Assembly (NCBI RefSeq): GCF_000374805.1
Contig: NZ_KB895340.1
Coordinates: forward strand, 1 to 64,000
Origin: Chitiniphilus shinanonensis DSM 23277
GTDB lineage: Bacteria; Pseudomonadota; Gammaproteobacteria; Burkholderiales; Chitinibacteraceae
DNA length: 64,000 nt
Direction of reading: 5' to 3'
Below, in pieces: positions 1 through 8,534 of the stretch. How positions within the stretch are numbered: position 1 is the first letter of the stretch; the number at the start of each line of letters is the position of its first letter. The position numbers and the translations under genes are program-made. The notes beneath the pieces were generated by a model. It was given only the letters and a program-made list of their open reading frames with translations, was not told the origin of the DNA and did not search any database.

Positions 1-94
1 TCGCCAGGCCGAAGCCCGCGTTACCGTTCGACTTGCATGTGTAAAGCATGCCGCCAGCGTTCAATCTGAGCCAGGATCAAACTCTTTCGTTCAA
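1..94 (-). rRNA. rrs: 16S ribosomal RNA, 5' end only (partial)
   Basis: The minus strand carries the universal 16S 5' region: AGAGTTTGATCCTGGCTCAG starts at position 85 and is followed by ATTGAACGCTGGCGGCATGC and a CACATGCAAGTCGAACGG stretch running off the left window edge. The mature 5' end is placed about 9 nt before AGAGTTTGATC by analogy with E. coli. The sequence after CAAGTCGAACGGTAAC is of the type seen in Neisseriales. Only about 94 nt are present; the rest of the rRNA operon lies outside the window. Confidence 0.97.
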
Positions 95-201
95 TCGCTT
101 AGCTTATTTCGTACTTTGGCTCGTACTCAAAGAAACCATCTCTGGTTCTTTTACGTATGAGCGCTGATTCGTCATCAAGCACTCACACGCATCGGCTGTA
201 A

Positions 202-214
202 TTTGTTAAAGATC
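202..214 (-). promoter_or_regulatory. boxA-like antitermination element in the rRNA leader
   Basis: Read on the minus strand this is TGATCTTTAACAAAT, close to the rRNA boxA core (TGCTCTTTAACAA), and it lies between the rRNA promoter and the 16S 5' end as expected. Such elements bind NusB/NusE in rRNA antitermination. Identification is by motif and position only. Confidence 0.6.
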
Positions 215-298
215 AGTCCACCGGACACCGCGCTTTTGAAACCTGCTAAACTCTTCGTTTCGCTTCGTTCTGCGCTGCGTCTCGTGCAGAGAGGCCGA

Positions 299-327
299 AC
301 TATACGGTCGGGCCTGAAAGGCGTCAA
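299..327 (-). promoter_or_regulatory. rRNA operon sigma-70 promoter
   Basis: On the minus strand TTGACG (322-327) is followed after exactly 17 nt by TATAGT (299-304), a near-consensus sigma-70 promoter. A T-rich stretch (GGATTTTTC) lies upstream of the -35, as in an UP element, and a GC-rich discriminator (TCGGCCTC) follows the -10, as in stringently controlled rRNA promoters. Transcription would start near 292 and run into the 16S gene. Confidence 0.8.
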
Positions 328-425
328 CACCTTCCCCAAGAAAAATCCAAACCAATACGCTAAGTCACTGATCTGGCAGATAACTTGCCTGCTGCATCTT
401 CGGTCTGGTGTGGATACTCAAATGC

Positions 426-450
426 AAAGCCCCGCTTTTGGCGGGGCTTT
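426..450 (-). terminator. Hairpin terminator downstream of the LysR gene
   Basis: A perfect 10-bp stem AAAGCCCCGC/GCGGGGCTTT with a 5-nt loop lies between the 3' end of the minus-strand LysR gene and the rRNA promoter. The stem itself ends in TTT on either strand; no long T-run follows, so efficiency is uncertain. It would insulate the rRNA promoter from upstream transcription. Confidence 0.6.
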
Positions 451-558
451 GGCGTATCTGGTGCAGGGCATTTCGGACTCAGCCCTGCGCAAGTCATCCA
501 CTGGGGATGGCGGCAAGATACCGGCCGCGTGTTGCACGCACATGACAAGTGTCCGTGC

Positions 559-1452
559 TCAGCCGGCTTCCTGCATGTGCTCGCCCAGGTAATCGAGAAA
601 ACAGGCGATGCGGGCCGCGAGCTGGGTGTTGCGGTAGTAGACGGCGTTGATCGGCTGGCGCACGTCCAGCGTGTCGGCCGCCAGCACCTGCACCAGGTCG
701 CCGCGCTCGCGGTCGCGCCGGGTCATGAAATCCGACAGGCAGACCAGCCCTTCCCCACCCAGCGCCAGATGCCGCAGTGTTTCGCCGCTCGATGCGGCGA
801 GGTCGGGCACGATGCGCAGGCCGTTGCCATGCGCGTCGCGCAGCGGCCATTGGTTCAGGCTGTCCGGATGGTTGAAGCCCAGCAGGGTGTGGTCGCCCAG
901 GTCGGAGACCGCCTGCGGTGTGCCACGCGCCGCCAGGTAGCCGGGGCTGGCCAGGATGCGCAAGGCGCTGCTGCCGAGAAAACGCGCGTGCAGGGTGGAA
1001 TCCCTGAGCTGGCCGATGCGGATCGCCACGTCGGTGCGTTGCTCCAGCAGGTCGATCACCTGGTCGTCGGTATCCAGCTCCAGGGTGATTTCGGGATAGC
1101 GGCGGCGAAAGCCCGCCACCAGCGGCACCACACCATGCAGCATGAACGGCGAGGCCGCGTTGACCCGCAGCCGTCCCGCCGGGCGCTGGCGACGCAGCGC
1201 CATCTGCTCCTCGGCGTCGTCCACCGCGCCGACGATGGCGCGGGCATGCGCGAGGAACGCCCTCCCTTCCTCCGTCAGCTCCAGCCGGCGCGTGGTGCGG
1301 CTGAGCAGGGTGGTTTCCAGCTTTTCCTCCAGCCTGCCCAGCGCGCGGCTGATGCCGGAGGTGGTCTGCCCCAGTTGCCGGGCGGCGGCGGTGATCGAGC
1401 CGGTATCGACCACCACGAGGAAAGCCTGCAATTCGTCCAGCGTGGATTTCAT
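559..1452 (-). CDS. LysR-family transcriptional regulator
   Basis: A 297-residue protein of normal LysR length. The N-terminal winged helix-turn-helix (about residues 1-60) includes the typical LQAFLVVVDTGSITAAARQL and SGISRALGRLEEKLE stretches. The rest is a periplasmic-binding-like effector domain with RLRVNAASPF at its start. It resembles the regulators commonly found beside drug and metabolite exporters. The gene is divergent from an MFS exporter with a 96-nt spacer holding two inverted repeats, so it probably controls that exporter and itself. The effector cannot be told from sequence. The start is the ATG at 1452; no competing in-frame start fits the HTH. Confidence 0.9.
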   Translation of the reverse strand: MKSTLDELQAFLVVVDTGSITAAARQLGQTTSGISRALGRLEEKLETTLLSRTTRRLELTEEGRAFLAHARAIVGAVDDAEEQMALRRQRPAGRLRVNAASPFMLHGVVPLVAGFRRRYPEITLELDTDDQVIDLLEQRTDVAIRIGQLRDSTLHARFLGSSALRILASPGYLAARGTPQAVSDLGDHTLLGFNHPDSLNQWPLRDAHGNGLRIVPDLAASSGETLRHLALGGEGLVCLSDFMTRRDRERGDLVQVLAADTLDVRQPINAVYYRNTQLAARIACFLDYLGEHMQEAG

Positions 1453-1453
1453 T

Positions 1454-1491
1454 GTTGATTTCCAGTCAACTATCTTGTGCAGAATGACTGG
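1454..1491. promoter_or_regulatory. Putative LysR operator between regulator and MFS gene
   Basis: Two overlapping dyads lie in the short divergent spacer: GTTGA(1454-1458)-N7-TCAAC(1466-1470), which has the T-N11-A form of LysR boxes, and CCAGTCA(1462-1468)-N16-TGACTGG(1485-1491), a perfect 7-bp inverted repeat. Assignment as the operator is inference from position and symmetry. Confidence 0.5.
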
Positions 1492-1548
1492 TTTTTCCGC
1501 AAAGGCAAAGCACCGACACTGCGAAGCGTTCCCATCCGGAGAGTCGCA

Positions 1549-2772
1549 ATGCCCATTGCCTTGCTGGCGCTGACCATCAGCGCCTTTGCCATCGGCACCA
1601 CGGAGTTCGTCATCGTGGGCCTGATTCCGACCATCGCAGCGGACCTGGGCGTCAGCCTGCCCTCGGCCGGATTATTGGTCAGCCTGTATGCGCTCGGCGT
1701 GGCCGTCGGCGCGCCGCTGCTCACCGCGCTCACCGGCCGGGTGCCGCGCAAGGCGCTGCTGCTGGGGCTGATGGCGCTGTTCACCGTCGGCAACCTGCTG
1801 GCGTGGCACGCCCCCGGCTACACCTCGCTGGTGGTGGCGCGCGTGCTCACCGGGCTGGCGCACGGCGTGTTCTTCTCCATCGGTTCGACCATCGCCACCG
1901 GGCTGGTGCCGCGAGAGAAAGGGGCCAGCGCCATCGCCCTCATGTTCAGCGGGCTGACGGTGGCGCTGGTCACCGGCGTGCCGCTGGGCACGTTCATCGG
2001 CCAGCATTTCGGCTGGCGCGAGACCTTCCTCGCCGTGTCGGCGCTGGGCGTGCTGGCCCTGATCGGCAGCGCGTTGTTCGTGCCGCGCGATATCCGCCAC
2101 ACGCCGCCGTCCTCGCTGCTGCGGCAATTGCAGGTGCTGGGCCAGCCGCGATTGCTGCTGGTGTATGCGATGACCGCGGTGGGCTATGGCGGCAGTTTCA
2201 TCGCTTTCACCTTCCTCGCGCCGTTGTTGCAGCAGGCCGGCTTCTCCGGCAACGCGGTGAGCCTGGTGCTGCTGGTGTACGGGGTATCGGTGGCGTTCGG
2301 CAATCTGTGGGGTGGGCGTCTGGCCGACCGGCTGGGACCGATTCCGGCGCTGGAACGCATCTTCATGTTGCTGGCGCTGGTACTGCTGGTGCTGACCTTC
2401 ACCGCGCCGCATCCCATCCTGGTGGTGCTCACGGTGCTGGCCTGGGGCGCGGTGGCGTTCGGCAACGTGCCCGGCTTGCAGGTGTACGTGGTCAAGCAGG
2501 CGGAGCGCGTGGCGCCGCATGCGGTGGACGTGGCATCCGGCCTCAATATCGCGGCCTTCAACCTGGGCATCGCGCTGGGCGCGTGGGGCGGCGGCTTGAT
2601 CGTCGAGCAGGTCGGCCTGCGCCATACGCCGTGGATCGGCGCCCTGGTGGTGCTGGGCGCCTGGGCCCTCACCCGCTGGAGCGGCCGCCTGGATCGGCGG
2701 CTGGCCGGCGACGGCGTGATCGCTCCGCCATCCGCGACGCTGCCGGCAACCGTCTGCCCCGCCAGCCGCTGA
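1549..2772 (+). CDS. MFS transporter, DHA1 family (AraJ/YdhP-like exporter)
   Basis: A 407-residue membrane protein with about 12 hydrophobic helices. It begins MPIALLALTISAFAIGTTEF, the signature opening of the AraJ/YdhP/sugar-efflux branch of the major facilitator superfamily (FAIGTTEFVIVGLIP). The loop after helix 2 carries GRVPRKALLLG, equivalent to motif A. The ATG at 1549 is preferred because GGAGAG lies just upstream (1538-1543); a further upstream start would add a polar tail across the LysR-MFS operator. The likely role is proton-driven efflux of a drug or metabolite under control of the divergent LysR protein. Substrate unknown. Confidence 0.88.
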   Translation: MPIALLALTISAFAIGTTEFVIVGLIPTIAADLGVSLPSAGLLVSLYALGVAVGAPLLTALTGRVPRKALLLGLMALFTVGNLLAWHAPGYTSLVVARVLTGLAHGVFFSIGSTIATGLVPREKGASAIALMFSGLTVALVTGVPLGTFIGQHFGWRETFLAVSALGVLALIGSALFVPRDIRHTPPSSLLRQLQVLGQPRLLLVYAMTAVGYGGSFIAFTFLAPLLQQAGFSGNAVSLVLLVYGVSVAFGNLWGGRLADRLGPIPALERIFMLLALVLLVLTFTAPHPILVVLTVLAWGAVAFGNVPGLQVYVVKQAERVAPHAVDVASGLNIAAFNLGIALGAWGGGLIVEQVGLRHTPWIGALVVLGAWALTRWSGRLDRRLAGDGVIAPPSATLPATVCPASR

Positions 2773-2824
2773 ATCGTCCTCCGATCCGCTATTCATTCAG
2801 GGCGTGCCCGGCACGCCGCACCCG

Positions 2825-2952
2825 GAGCGGCTGACAAAACTCAGCGTAGCGATCCTGGCAAGAAGCGCGAAACGCAGACAGTACGTGTGGTACGGCAAGT
2901 TTCAGCTCAGCGCCCCCACGCGACGCCGCCAGAAGGGTTTTGTTGGTCGCTC
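2825..2952 (+). repeat. Family 1 intergenic repeat, copy A
   Basis: A 128-bp element beginning GAGCGGCTGACAAAAC and ending GTTTTGTTGGTCGCTC, which are imperfect inverted copies of each other. The interior (GCGCGAAACGC, CTTGCC-type stretches on the opposite strand) matches copy B at 5964-6077 in inverted orientation and copy C at 34011-34134 in the same orientation. It ends just before the ribosome binding site of dkgB, so it forms part of that gene's leader. Confidence 0.8.
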
Positions 2953-2973
2953 ATATATCACAGGAGTCACACC

Positions 2974-3774
2974 ATGCATCCGCCCGCCATCGGCCTCGGT
3001 ACGTTCCGCCTGCAAGGCCAGCAAGTGATCGATTCGGTCGCCACCGCGCTGGAACTGGGCTATCGCCACATCGACACCGCGCAGATCTACGGCAACGAAG
3101 CCGAGGTCGGCCAGGCGATCGCCGCCAGCGGCGTGCCGCGCGACGACCTCTATCTCACCACCAAGGTGTGGACCGACAGCCTGGCCGCCGACCGGCTGGC
3201 GCCCAGCCTGGAAGAAAGCCTGCGCAAGCTGCGTACCGACCGGGTGGATCTGGCGCTGATCCACTGGCCGTCGCCGGGCGATGTGCTGCCGGTGGCCGAA
3301 TACATGACCGCGCTGCACCGGGCGCAGCAACAAGGGCTGACCCGCGCCATCGGCGTCTCCAACTTCACCATCGCCCATCTGCAACAGGCGATCGACGCGG
3401 TGGGCGCCGACGCCATCGCCACCTTGCAGATCGAAATCCACCCTTACCTGCAGAACCGCAAGGTGGTGGCTTTCGCCCGCCAGCACGGCATCCACCTCAC
3501 CGCGTACATGTCGCTGGCCTACGGCAAGGTGCTGGGCGACCCGGTGATCGTCGCCATTGCGCAGCGCCTGGGCGCGACCCCGGCGCAGGTGGCGCTGGCC
3601 TGGGGCTTGCAGCAGGGCTACGCCGTCATTCCGTCGTCCACCCGGCGCGACAACCTGGCGTCCAATCTGCACGCGGCAACGCTGCGACTGAGCGATGACG
3701 ACATGGCCGCCATCGCCGGGCTGGAACGCGGCGCGCGCCTGGCCAATCCGGATTTCGCCCCCCACTGGGATTGA
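2974..3774 (+). CDS. dkgB: Aldo/keto reductase, 2,5-diketo-D-gluconate reductase B type
   Basis: A 266-residue aldo/keto reductase of the same length as E. coli DkgB and collinear with it: GLGTFRL at the start, [16 protein letters not shown] with the catalytic Asp and Tyr, then LIHWPSP, IGVSNFT, LQNRKVV and [11 protein letters not shown] (the NADPH-binding end). The family reduces 2,5-diketo-gluconate and methylglyoxal-like carbonyls with NADPH in the cytoplasm. The ATG at 2974 is chosen because AGGAG lies at 2962-2966 and the family motif starts immediately; the longer reading frame upstream runs through repeat copy A. Convergent with fliD. Confidence 0.92.
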   Translation: MHPPAIGLGTFRLQGQQVIDSVATALELGYRHIDTAQIYGNEAEVGQAIAASGVPRDDLYLTTKVWTDSLAADRLAPSLEESLRKLRTDRVDLALIHWPSPGDVLPVAEYMTALHRAQQQGLTRAIGVSNFTIAHLQQAIDAVGADAIATLQIEIHPYLQNRKVVAFARQHGIHLTAYMSLAYGKVLGDPVIVAIAQRLGATPAQVALAWGLQQGYAVIPSSTRRDNLASNLHAATLRLSDDDMAAIAGLERGARLANPDFAPHWD

Positions 3775-3778
3775 GCGA

Positions 3779-3804
3779 CGCCGGCCGCACGGGCCGGGCC
3801 GGCG
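3779..3804. terminator. Hairpin between convergent dkgB and fliD
   Basis: An 8-bp perfect inverted repeat CGCCGGCC/GGCCGGCG with a 10-nt loop fills the 34-nt gap between the two convergent stop codons. There is no T-run, so it may be a weak bidirectional terminator or a 3' end stabiliser. Confidence 0.35.
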
Positions 3805-3808
3805 CCGA

Positions 3809-5839
3809 TCAGGAGATCAGACTGTTGAGCGAGGCCAGTTGCTGGGTGAGGTAGCTGCTGGTCGAGTTCATGTTGGAGATCTGCACGTCGAGCGCGGTGA
3901 ACTGCGCGCGGTAGCGCTTTTCGGTCTCTTCCAGCCGGCGGTTCAGCGTTTCGGCCTGCTTGTCGTAGTTGTCGATGTCGCGGTTCAGGCCGTCGATCCG
4001 GGCCTGCACCGTGCCATCGCTCGCCAGCAGGCCGGTCAGCGCCTGGTCCAGCTTGCTGGCGAAGCCCCGGCTGAACGACAGCGTGCCGTAGCTGCCGGCG
4101 GCGTCGCCGGTGACGGTGAGCTTGAGACCCTGCGCCTTGCCGGTGCCGGTCAGCGTCTGGCCGCTGCCGGTGGCCGGCGCACCGCCGATGCTGCCCTCCA
4201 CGTCCTTGCCGGTGTCGCGCAGGCCCACCTTCAGGCCGAACAGGCTGTCGTTGGCGCCGGTGCTGGTCACCTGGATCTGCGATGCGCTGCCGTAGCGGTT
4301 CGAGGTCATCTGGAACGACTGGCTGGCGCTGTCGAAACCGACCGAGACCGTCACCCCCGCGTTCTTGAGATTGCTGTCGCCGTTGATCTGCGACTGGATT
4401 TCGGCCGCCAGCGCGGCCGGCGACGAATAGGTGCCCGGCGACAACTTGATCTGCTTGGACGACACCCCGTCCACCGCCACCATCAGCGTGTCGTTCTCGT
4501 CGGCGGTGATGGTGAACGAGGTGTCGGTAATGGCGGCGCCGCTGACGGTGGCGCGCGTCGCCGGCTGGGTGATCTCCACCGCGTACTGGCCGGCCTGGGT
4601 CTCGGCGGTGGCCGACAGGTAGCTCACCCGCGCGTCGCTGGCGGTGCCGTTGGTGGCGAACAGGCTGGCCACGTCGTCCGGGCGCGCATCCAGTGCGGAT
4701 TGCAGCTTGCTGCTGTCCAGCGTCATGTTGCCGTTCTTGTCGAAGCTGATGCCCACTTCGCTCAGGCTCTGGTAATGACTGCCCGCGCCCAGCGCCTGGT
4801 TGAGCGTGGCGCGCAGCGTGTTCTGCACCGAGCGCACCATCGAATCGCCGTTGAGCACGCCGCTGCTCTTGTCGTCCTCGTTGTAGAAGGTGAGGTCCGA
4901 TACCGATTTGACGAAGGCGTTGTACGAATCGACGAAATCCTGCACCGACTTCTTCACGCCGCTGGTATCCCGGGTGATGTTGAGCGTGGTGGCGACCGGA
5001 TTGCCGCTGCTGTCCAGGCTGCTGGTCTTCTGCAGGTTGAGCGTCACGCCTTGCAACAGGTCGGAGACCGAGTTGCTCGACTTGGTGATGGCGATGCCGT
5101 CCAGCGCGAACCTGGCATCCTGCGCCGCCTGGGTCTGCACCAGGTGGCCGGTGGCGTTGGCGTCGTAGGTGAAGCGCGACAGGCCCGCCGCGTCACTGTT
5201 GTCGCCATCGGCGTCCTCGGCCTGGATGCGCAGGCTGTTGGCGCTGCCGCTGTCGCTGGACGAGAGCAACAGCCGGTAGCCGCCGCCATCGTTGATGAGG
5301 GTGGCCGTCACCCCGGCGTTCTGGTTGTTGATGGCATCGCGCAGCCCGGTCAGCGTGTTGTTGCTGCTGTCGATCTTCACCGTCAGCGCGCCCTTCTCGC
5401 CGTTCACCGCGAAGGTGCCGGCCGCACCGTCCACGCCGGGCACCTCGGTGCCGAACTGGATGGTCAGCGTGCCGGTGCCCACCGGCGCGCTGGCGCTGGA
5501 GAACACATCCGACTTCAGCTTCTGGCTCTGCGCCAGTTGCGTCACCGCCAGGCTGTAGCTGCCGGCCTGCGCCAGCACCGAAGTCGACACCGTGCCGATG
5601 CCGCTGTCGCCCAGGCTGCCCTGCACGCTCTTGTAGGCGCTGGCGCTGGACAAGGTCAGCACCTTGCCTTGCAGCGACGCCAGCGCGCTTTGCAACGACC
5701 CGACCGCCGAAATCTTGGTGCCGGCCTCCGTGACCTTGGTCTGCAACTTGGTCAGCGGCTGGCTCTCCACCTGCATCAGTTGCGAGATGATGCCGTTCAC
5801 GTCCAGCCCGGACCCGAGGCCCGCCGAGCTAATCGCCAT
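3809..5839 (-). CDS. fliD: Flagellar filament cap protein FliD (hook-associated protein 2)
   Basis: A 676-residue protein starting MAISSAGLGSGLDVNGII, followed by QLMQVESQPLTKL, the conserved N-terminal signature of FliD. The C-terminus is a long amphipathic helix (DNYDKQAETLNRRLEETEKR to YLTQQLASLNSLIS), as expected for the coiled-coil D0/D1 region. The middle is rich in Ser, Thr and Gly. FliD caps the growing filament and folds exported flagellin. The ATG at 5839 is preferred over a GTG at 5851 because GGAG at 5846-5849 sits at the right distance. The gene is long for the family (often 450-500) but within range. It stands alone: no fliC, fliS or fliT neighbour is present, and family 1 repeats A and B flank the dkgB-fliD pair in opposite orientation. 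Confidence 0.95.
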   Translation of the reverse strand: MAISSAGLGSGLDVNGIISQLMQVESQPLTKLQTKVTEAGTKISAVGSLQSALASLQGKVLTLSSASAYKSVQGSLGDSGIGTVSTSVLAQAGSYSLAVTQLAQSQKLKSDVFSSASAPVGTGTLTIQFGTEVPGVDGAAGTFAVNGEKGALTVKIDSSNNTLTGLRDAINNQNAGVTATLINDGGGYRLLLSSSDSGSANSLRIQAEDADGDNSDAAGLSRFTYDANATGHLVQTQAAQDARFALDGIAITKSSNSVSDLLQGVTLNLQKTSSLDSSGNPVATTLNITRDTSGVKKSVQDFVDSYNAFVKSVSDLTFYNEDDKSSGVLNGDSMVRSVQNTLRATLNQALGAGSHYQSLSEVGISFDKNGNMTLDSSKLQSALDARPDDVASLFATNGTASDARVSYLSATAETQAGQYAVEITQPATRATVSGAAITDTSFTITADENDTLMVAVDGVSSKQIKLSPGTYSSPAALAAEIQSQINGDSNLKNAGVTVSVGFDSASQSFQMTSNRYGSASQIQVTSTGANDSLFGLKVGLRDTGKDVEGSIGGAPATGSGQTLTGTGKAQGLKLTVTGDAAGSYGTLSFSRGFASKLDQALTGLLASDGTVQARIDGLNRDIDNYDKQAETLNRRLEETEKRYRAQFTALDVQISNMNSTSSYLTQQLASLNSLIS

Positions 5840-5963
5840 GCTGTGCTCCACGCGCGGGCCCGCGCCCGCTCACGACACACAAGCTAACGTCCTCGCTTCA
5901 CCGCGCTATCGCCGCCTTGTAACAGCGATGTCAAGCCGTTCCCGGCGCTGCATGCCGTGCATG

Positions 5964-6077
5964 GCGCGGCTAACAAAACCCTCCTGGCGGCGTCGCGCTT
6001 ACTTGCCGTACTTACCCGTACTGTCTGCGTTTCGCGCTCCTTGCCAGGACCGCTTCGCTGGGTTTTGTCAGCCGCTC
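5964..6077 (-). repeat. Family 1 intergenic repeat, copy B (inverted relative to A)
   Basis: About 114 bp, beginning GCGCGGCTAACAAAACCC and ending GGGTTTTGTCAGCCGCTC. On the plus strand it matches the reverse complement of copy A along nearly its whole length (for example CTGGCGGCGTCGCG, ACTTGCCGTAC and GTACTGTCTGCGTTTCGCGC), with an internal gap of about 14 bp. It occupies most of the 311-bp spacer between fliD and the alpha/beta hydrolase gene; nothing else is recognisable there. Confidence 0.8.
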
Positions 6078-6150
6078 TTCGTGTCACCGCGCTTGCACCA
6101 CGCTGCTTCGCCGCCATCATGATCGAACAACCATCGCCACCGAGTCCGCC

Positions 6151-7059
6151 ATGCCCCGCATCAGCGCCAACCAGATCGAGATCGAATACGAAACCTTCGG
6201 CCCGCCCGAGCGCCCCGCCGTGCTGCTGATCATGGGACTGGGCATGCAGTTGGTGGCCTGGCCGGAGGATTTCTGCCGCGCGCTGGCCGACGCCGGCTTT
6301 CACGTGATCCGCTACGACAACCGCGACGTGGGGTTGTCCAGCCACCTGAATCACCTGGGTCGGCCGCGCCTGCCGTGGCAGATGCTGAAGCGCGCGCTCG
6401 GCCTGCCGCTGCGCCCGCACTACACGCTGGACGACATGGCCGAAGACGCCGTCGGCCTGCTCGACGCGCTCGGTATCCGCCACGCCCACGTGGTGGGGGT
6501 GTCGATGGGCGGGATGATCGCGCAGCTGTTGGCCGCGCGCTGGCCGGAGCGGGTGCTGACGCTGTCCAGCGTGATGAGCAGCAGCGGCGCGCCCGGGCTG
6601 CCCGGCCCCACGCCCGCGGCCCGGGCGGCGCTGCTGCGCCGGCCGCCGCGCGGCTTCTATCGCCCGGAGCGACGCGAAGACCTGGTGAGCTTTCTGCAGG
6701 ACACCTTCCACATGCTGAACAGCCCCGGCTTTCCCATCGACCCCGCCTTGCAGCGCCAGCGCATCCGCGAGGGGCTGGACCGCGCGCTGAACCCGGTGGG
6801 CTCGCTGCGCCAGATCATGGCCGTCGCCGCCGCGCCGGATCGCAGCGCCATGCTGGCGGCCATCGGCGCGCCGACGCTGGTGGTGCACGGCCTGGACGAC
6901 CCATTGCTGCCGGTGGCCTGCGGGCGCGACACCGCCGCCAAGATCCCCGGCGCGCGGCTGGTGGAGGTGCCGGGCATGGCGCACGACCTGTCGCCCGGCG
7001 TGTGCGACACCCTGCTGCAACTGCTGGTGCCGCATCTGCGACGCGAGGAAGCCGCCTGA
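6151..7059 (+). CDS. Alpha/beta hydrolase
   Basis: A 302-residue alpha/beta hydrolase. The nucleophile elbow is GVSMGG (Ser about residue 118), the oxyanion strand is LLIMGLGMQ near residue 26, the acid is in VVHGLDDPLLPV (about residue 250) and the catalytic His in GMAHDLS (about 276). RYDNRDVGLSS is typical of the epoxide-hydrolase/dienelactone-like branch that includes many uncharacterised esterases. No signal peptide, so cytoplasmic. Substrate unknown. It is convergent with the antiporter gene, with only 27 nt between them, and has repeat copy B upstream. Confidence 0.85.
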   Translation: MPRISANQIEIEYETFGPPERPAVLLIMGLGMQLVAWPEDFCRALADAGFHVIRYDNRDVGLSSHLNHLGRPRLPWQMLKRALGLPLRPHYTLDDMAEDAVGLLDALGIRHAHVVGVSMGGMIAQLLAARWPERVLTLSSVMSSSGAPGLPGPTPAARAALLRRPPRGFYRPERREDLVSFLQDTFHMLNSPGFPIDPALQRQRIREGLDRALNPVGSLRQIMAVAAAPDRSAMLAAIGAPTLVVHGLDDPLLPVACGRDTAAKIPGARLVEVPGMAHDLSPGVCDTLLQLLVPHLRREEAA

Positions 7060-7086
7060 AGCGGCCGGCCCCCCGCGTCGGGGCGG

Positions 7087-8343
7087 TCACGCCTTGCGGT
7101 CGATCCAGCGCAGCACGCGGTTGAAGGTCAGCCCCTGCAACAGGATGGAGAACAGCACCACCACGTAGGTGGCGGTCAGGATCAGCGGCTTGTATTGATC
7201 GTTGGGCAGCGACAGCGCCAGCGCGATCGAGATGCCGCCGCGCAGGCCGGCCCAGGTCATCAGCAGCGGCGTGCGGCGGAAGTTGAAGTCGTAGCGCGAG
7301 CCGATCAGCCCCAGCGCGCACACCAGGATGCTGGCGTAGCGCGCCAGCAGCGTGATCGCAATGGCGGCCAGCCCCACCAGCACGTAATCGAACTTGATCA
7401 CCACCACCACCATCTCCAGGCCGATGATGACGAACAGGATGGCGTTGAAGATCTCATCGAGCAGCGACCAGAACGCGTCCAGGTGCTCGGTCGATTTGCG
7501 CGACATCGCCAGGTGGCGCACCCGGTTGCCGATGAACAGCCCGGCGGTCACCACCGCGATCGGCGCCGACACGTGCAGCAGCTCCGCCAGGGCGTAGCTG
7601 CTCAACGCCAGCGCCATGATCATCATGATCTCGATCTCGTAGCTGTCGATCGACTTGATCGCCAGGTACAGCGCGAACGACAGCGCCAGCCCCACCACCA
7701 CGCCGCCCAGGATGTCCTTCACGATCAGCAGCAGCACGCTCCAGTCCAGGCTGCTCACCGGCTGGCCGGCGTGCACCAGCCCCAGCAGCACGATGAACAG
7801 CACCACGCCGGTGCCGTCGTTGAACAGCGCCTCGCCGGTGATCTTGGTCTTGATGTTCTTGATGCTGGGGCCGTCGCCCAGCAGCGCCAGCACGCACACC
7901 GGATCGGTGGGCGAGATCAGCGCGCCGAAGATCAGGCAGTAGACGAAGGGCAGATCCATCCCCAGCGCCCGGCACGCCAGGTAGAACAGCACGCCGGTGA
8001 TCGCCGTCGCCAGCATCACCCCCACCGTGGCGAACAGCGCGATCGGCAGCTTGTACGCCTTCAGCTCCGCCACGTTCACATGCAGCGCGCCCGCGAACAG
8101 CAGCACCGCCAGCATGCCGTGCAGCAACAGGTTCTCGAAATCGAGCTTGTTGACCAGCACGCCGACGCTTTGCAGCGAAAACGCCGAGGTCTTGTCCATC
8201 ACGATCAGCACCAGCGACAGCAGCACCGAGAAGAACAGCAGACCGATCGACGCCGGAAAGCGGAACACCTTGTGGTTGATGTAGCCGCCGATGGAGGTGA
8301 TGGAGAACAGCAGCGCCAGCAGTTGCAGGGTGGAAAGTTCCAA
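7087..8343 (-). CDS. Na+/H+ antiporter, CPA1 (NhaP-like) family
   Basis: A 418-residue polytopic membrane protein with roughly 11-12 helices. It contains ISPTDPVCVLALLGD and GEALFNDGTGVVLF, the two CPA1 signature segments; the paired Asp/Asn residues in the second are the ion-binding core. The family exchanges Na+ (or K+) for protons at the inner membrane. The start is probably the TTG at 8343: GAGG lies 8 nt before it and the first helix (STLQLLALLFSITSIGGYIN) begins directly. An ATG further upstream would add about 70 charged, non-family residues that overlap the SulP promoter region. Transcribed divergently from the SulP gene. Confidence 0.85.
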   Translation of the reverse strand: MELSTLQLLALLFSITSIGGYINHKVFRFPASIGLLFFSVLLSLVLIVMDKTSAFSLQSVGVLVNKLDFENLLLHGMLAVLLFAGALHVNVAELKAYKLPIALFATVGVMLATAITGVLFYLACRALGMDLPFVYCLIFGALISPTDPVCVLALLGDGPSIKNIKTKITGEALFNDGTGVVLFIVLLGLVHAGQPVSSLDWSVLLLIVKDILGGVVVGLALSFALYLAIKSIDSYEIEIMMIMALALSSYALAELLHVSAPIAVVTAGLFIGNRVRHLAMSRKSTEHLDAFWSLLDEIFNAILFVIIGLEMVVVVIKFDYVLVGLAAIAITLLARYASILVCALGLIGSRYDFNFRRTPLLMTWAGLRGGISIALALSLPNDQYKPLILTATYVVVLFSILLQGLTFNRVLRWIDRKA

Positions 8344-8534
8344 AAGAAGAGCCTCGTGCTTGTTTGCGGTGACAATTGACGGCCAGCGACGCGGGTCAAG
8401 CAATTTCGACAAACCACGTTGGCGCCGGCAGGCGCAATATACGACAGCATGCGTTTCAGGCCATCGGTCACGTTGCAACGGCGGCGGACTGACTATGCTT
8501 GAGGCACGCCGTCCAACCCATCCCCCTCCCCGCC

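Noticed and set aside
203-592. A 129-codon frame in the rRNA leader region
   Set aside because: It covers the rRNA promoter, boxA and a terminator hairpin; no coding signature.
385-1458. A 357-codon frame on the plus strand over the LysR gene
   Set aside because: Antisense to a conserved LysR protein; low-complexity, Gln/Arg/Ala-rich composition and no ribosome binding site.
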